A stretch of 19,797 bases of DNA, from assembly GCA_013054445.1 (NCBI GenBank), contig JAAMPI010001104.1, positions 1 to 19,797 of the forward strand. Direction: 5' to 3'. Below the pieces are notes generated by a model that was not told where the DNA came from, did no database searches, and saw nothing but the letters and a program-made list of their open reading frames with translations. Every line of letters begins with the position of its first letter. Position 1 is the stretch's first letter. This DNA comes from Cudoniella acicularis. Its lineage: Eukaryota > Ascomycota > Leotiomycetes > Helotiales > Helotiaceae. The position numbers were made by a program, and so were the translations under genes. Shown piece after piece: positions 19,001 to 19,797 of the stretch.

Positions 19001-19797
19001 TCCCTTGGTGGGCGGAATTGGCTTCGGTCGTGCCCGTGTTTCTATGGTATTTCGCAGCATCGAACTCCAACTCCCCAAAGAACTCAGCGGCTGGGACTAT
19101 GGCACACTCGAGATCAAAGCACCCATCAAGCCCAAGAACAACTTACCGCAGGACCTAATCGGCCATCGGATAAAGTTCCGCTCTAATATCGCAAAACTAA
19201 AAATGCAGCCGAAAGATGGCGAATGGGCCCTCAAACACGGTGGTCATTCTGGCTTTCTTGCATGCAAGAAACGCTACGCTATGCCTCTCGTCGTTGAATT
19301 CCGAAAGTCAAGTCTGGGACCAGACTCCACACCCGCATTCGGGATATTCTGGCTTCGCGAGATCCCAGACGAGGAGGAGCAAACCATCAAAATGACAGTA
19401 TGGAAAGGCGGGAAAGAGAACTTCAAGCGTGCTACAACATGCTCGGGGTATCATGGCCTAGAGGATGGGGAACAGCCGCTGGGTGGGATCGAGGTTGTGA
19501 TGAAGTTCTGGCGGGGACTTTCGGGGTATCATAAAAAGTATGCGCAGAAATCGGGGAATAGTGATATGCGGAATGTGATGGAAGTTTTGGACACGGTGAG
19601 CGATGAGATACAGCGCGATAGCGATGAGGAGAGTGACGATATTTCGGACTCGGATTCAGATTCAGATTCTGGCTCTAACTCTGACACCGACGGAAAAGCA
19701 AAACCCAACAGCGAGGACAAAGCCACAAGCAAAAAGCTCGCCACACACACCAACCAACCCGATTCCAACTCCGACTCCGACTTTGACTCAGATACCA
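16095..19797 (+). CDS. mug190: Mug190-type SMP-C2 membrane protein, 3' end off the window
   Basis: An uninterrupted frame of 1234 codons runs from ATG 16095 off the right edge. Related to fission yeast Mug190 and more distantly to tricalbins/extended synaptotagmins, lipid-transfer proteins of membrane contact sites, usually ER-anchored. Order of parts: a ~240-residue hydrophilic, charged N-terminus; two hydrophobic segments at about 247-271 and 296-318; an SMP-like domain from about 355 (SVAWMNSLLASVWPLINPDL) to about 617, split by a Lys/Glu-rich insert (432-495); a first C2 domain (about 636-770) whose loop 3, WDSDKFTADD, keeps Asp residues suited to calcium; a coiled, charged linker; a second C2-like domain (about 849-990) with CRDNRERENDALLG in the same position; a conserved C-terminal region with GWDYGTLEIKA; then a Ser/Asp-rich acidic tail from about 1171. 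The start has A at -3. No intron is seen. The stop codon and any further domain lie outside the window. Confidence 0.9.
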   Translation, partial: MSSSADFDDEAARRDYRAPYSQNHPIPTIQRYREHRNELEEKHKQAEDAQHTEEDDSRVKRAYNSVKSVIKNEDKTRPNGDPYPTSNRHTDNAERAPSEQGSGIPSVKTTDGNGDQSERQNNDKKDGKGSQGSATEKAARQTDPKQKRKEMKHNKRDDGGREVTDPVTHLPLIIRDSTYKDLRRAPENEQPPGIKKKPNTGSRAASKSSSQLDSERDELQQNYDGMRKVFPPPDFNDARAELVRTYQLALTMGLSIIITLSTTVILLVLLMSSRSRHHPADNKSWSKAKPEEHSNGIYITLAAVTAIVSVVGFGIIIQLRGWLGKKVEAIWEDEVWDSARVEEEKSNQANERLPESVAWMNSLLASVWPLINPDLFASLVDMLEDVMQASLPKVVRMVSIDDLGQGSEAIRILGIRWLPFGAADRSVDEEGNLKPTSNQEANDRGAPGEGKEEELEDKAVSGDNEEGSKKKEKERKMKEQERESIREGMEAEQGDFVNMELAFAYRARSSGKSIKSKAKNAHLYLRFYLPGGIFVPVWVELRGIIGTMRLRLQLGPDPPFFSLCTLTFLGQPRADISCVPLSKHLPNLMNVPLISSFVQSSIDAALAEYVAPKSLTLDLKDMLVGDDFKKDTVARGVLMILIKEAKHFKEGDAGIGPIKGSSDSYVTCSWGKFGKTITSTRIIVKDQHPRWHEWAYLLVTPEELNAEENLRLQLWDSDKFTADDNLGRVEVDLKELIHSPKMKNKMYDREDRFRGEDPTENMPGTLSWSVGYYEKTRITQDQLRNQTEDDKIKTVEDLKKLVSDTAERKLREATEKDESKEAKQQKIQDYKARENALICSSPPDQNYRSGILSIQIHNITGLEVETLQKKDKDNDLDREDDAEQSDDLPSCYCTIIFNHKKIYMTRTKPKNAKPFFNAGTEIFIRHWKSAEVMISCRDNRERENDALLGIIYLPLAKVFEKRSQIMDMYPLVGGIGFGRARVSMVFRSIELQLPKELSGWDYGTLEIKAPIKPKNNLPQDLIGHRIKFRSNIAKLKMQPKDGEWALKHGGHSGFLACKKRYAMPLVVEFRKSSLGPDSTPAFGIFWLREIPDEEEQTIKMTVWKGGKENFKRATTCSGYHGLEDGEQPLGGIEVVMKFWRGLSGYHKKYAQKSGNSDMRNVMEVLDTVSDEIQRDSDEESDDISDSDSDSDSGSNSDTDGKAKPNSEDKATSKKLATHTNQPDSNSDSDFDSDT

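Noticed and set aside
1..19797. CRISPR array, insertion sequence, rRNA or biosynthetic gene cluster
   Set aside because: No regularly spaced repeats, transposase, rRNA-like sequence or core biosynthetic enzyme was seen; a lone truncated oxidoreductase is not a cluster.

Overview
The window looks like nuclear DNA of a filamentous ascomycete (Pezizomycotina, possibly Leotiomycetes; the class is a guess from protein style only). Genes are spaced by 0.8-2.6 kb, carry short GT-AG introns of 47-113 bp with CTGAC-like branch points, and encode recognisable fungal families: palI/RIM9, MCP2/ADCK1, a CmcJ/AsaB-type oxidoreductase, a MUP1-type permease and a Mug190-type SMP-C2 protein. No bacterial, plasmid or viral feature was seen.

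Layout. 1-641 (-): a possible gene running off the left edge, glycine/proline-rich with in-frame FGP repeats (weak). 642-2009: no gene. 2010-4314 (-): three-exon palI/RIM9 gene of the alkaline-pH sensing (Pal/Rim) pathway. 4315-6897: long gene-free stretch, the palI upstream region and then the MCP2 upstream region. 6898-9062 (+): three-exon mitochondrial UbiB/ABC1-family atypical kinase (MCP2/ADCK1 clade). 9063-10179: low-complexity DNA with a pyrimidine-rich tract, a purine-rich tract and a G-quadruplex motif. 10180-10392 (-): small secreted protein with a TATA box upstream. 10393-11166: AT-rich gene-free DNA. 11167-12124 (-): CmcJ/AsaB-like oxidoreductase that lacks the usual C-terminal part, including the distal His motif. 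12125-13185: no gene. 13186-14912 (-): amino-acid (probably methionine) permease with an apparent one-base deletion. 14913-16094: upstream region shared divergently by the permease and the next gene. 16095-19797 (+): Mug190-type membrane protein with SMP and two C2 domains, running off the right edge with no intron seen.

Together, the genes do not form an obvious cluster or operon-like system. Two of them (MCP2-like kinase, SMP-C2 protein) belong to families tied to mitochondrial lipid homeostasis or membrane contact sites, but their proximity may be chance. The 9.7-14.9 kb half is the more accessory part: low-complexity DNA, a small secreted protein, a truncated oxidoreductase and a frameshifted permease. 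I did not find a clearly new biological system; the best leads are the two damaged genes, the alternative 3' exon of the small secreted protein and the repeat-bearing reading frame at the left edge.
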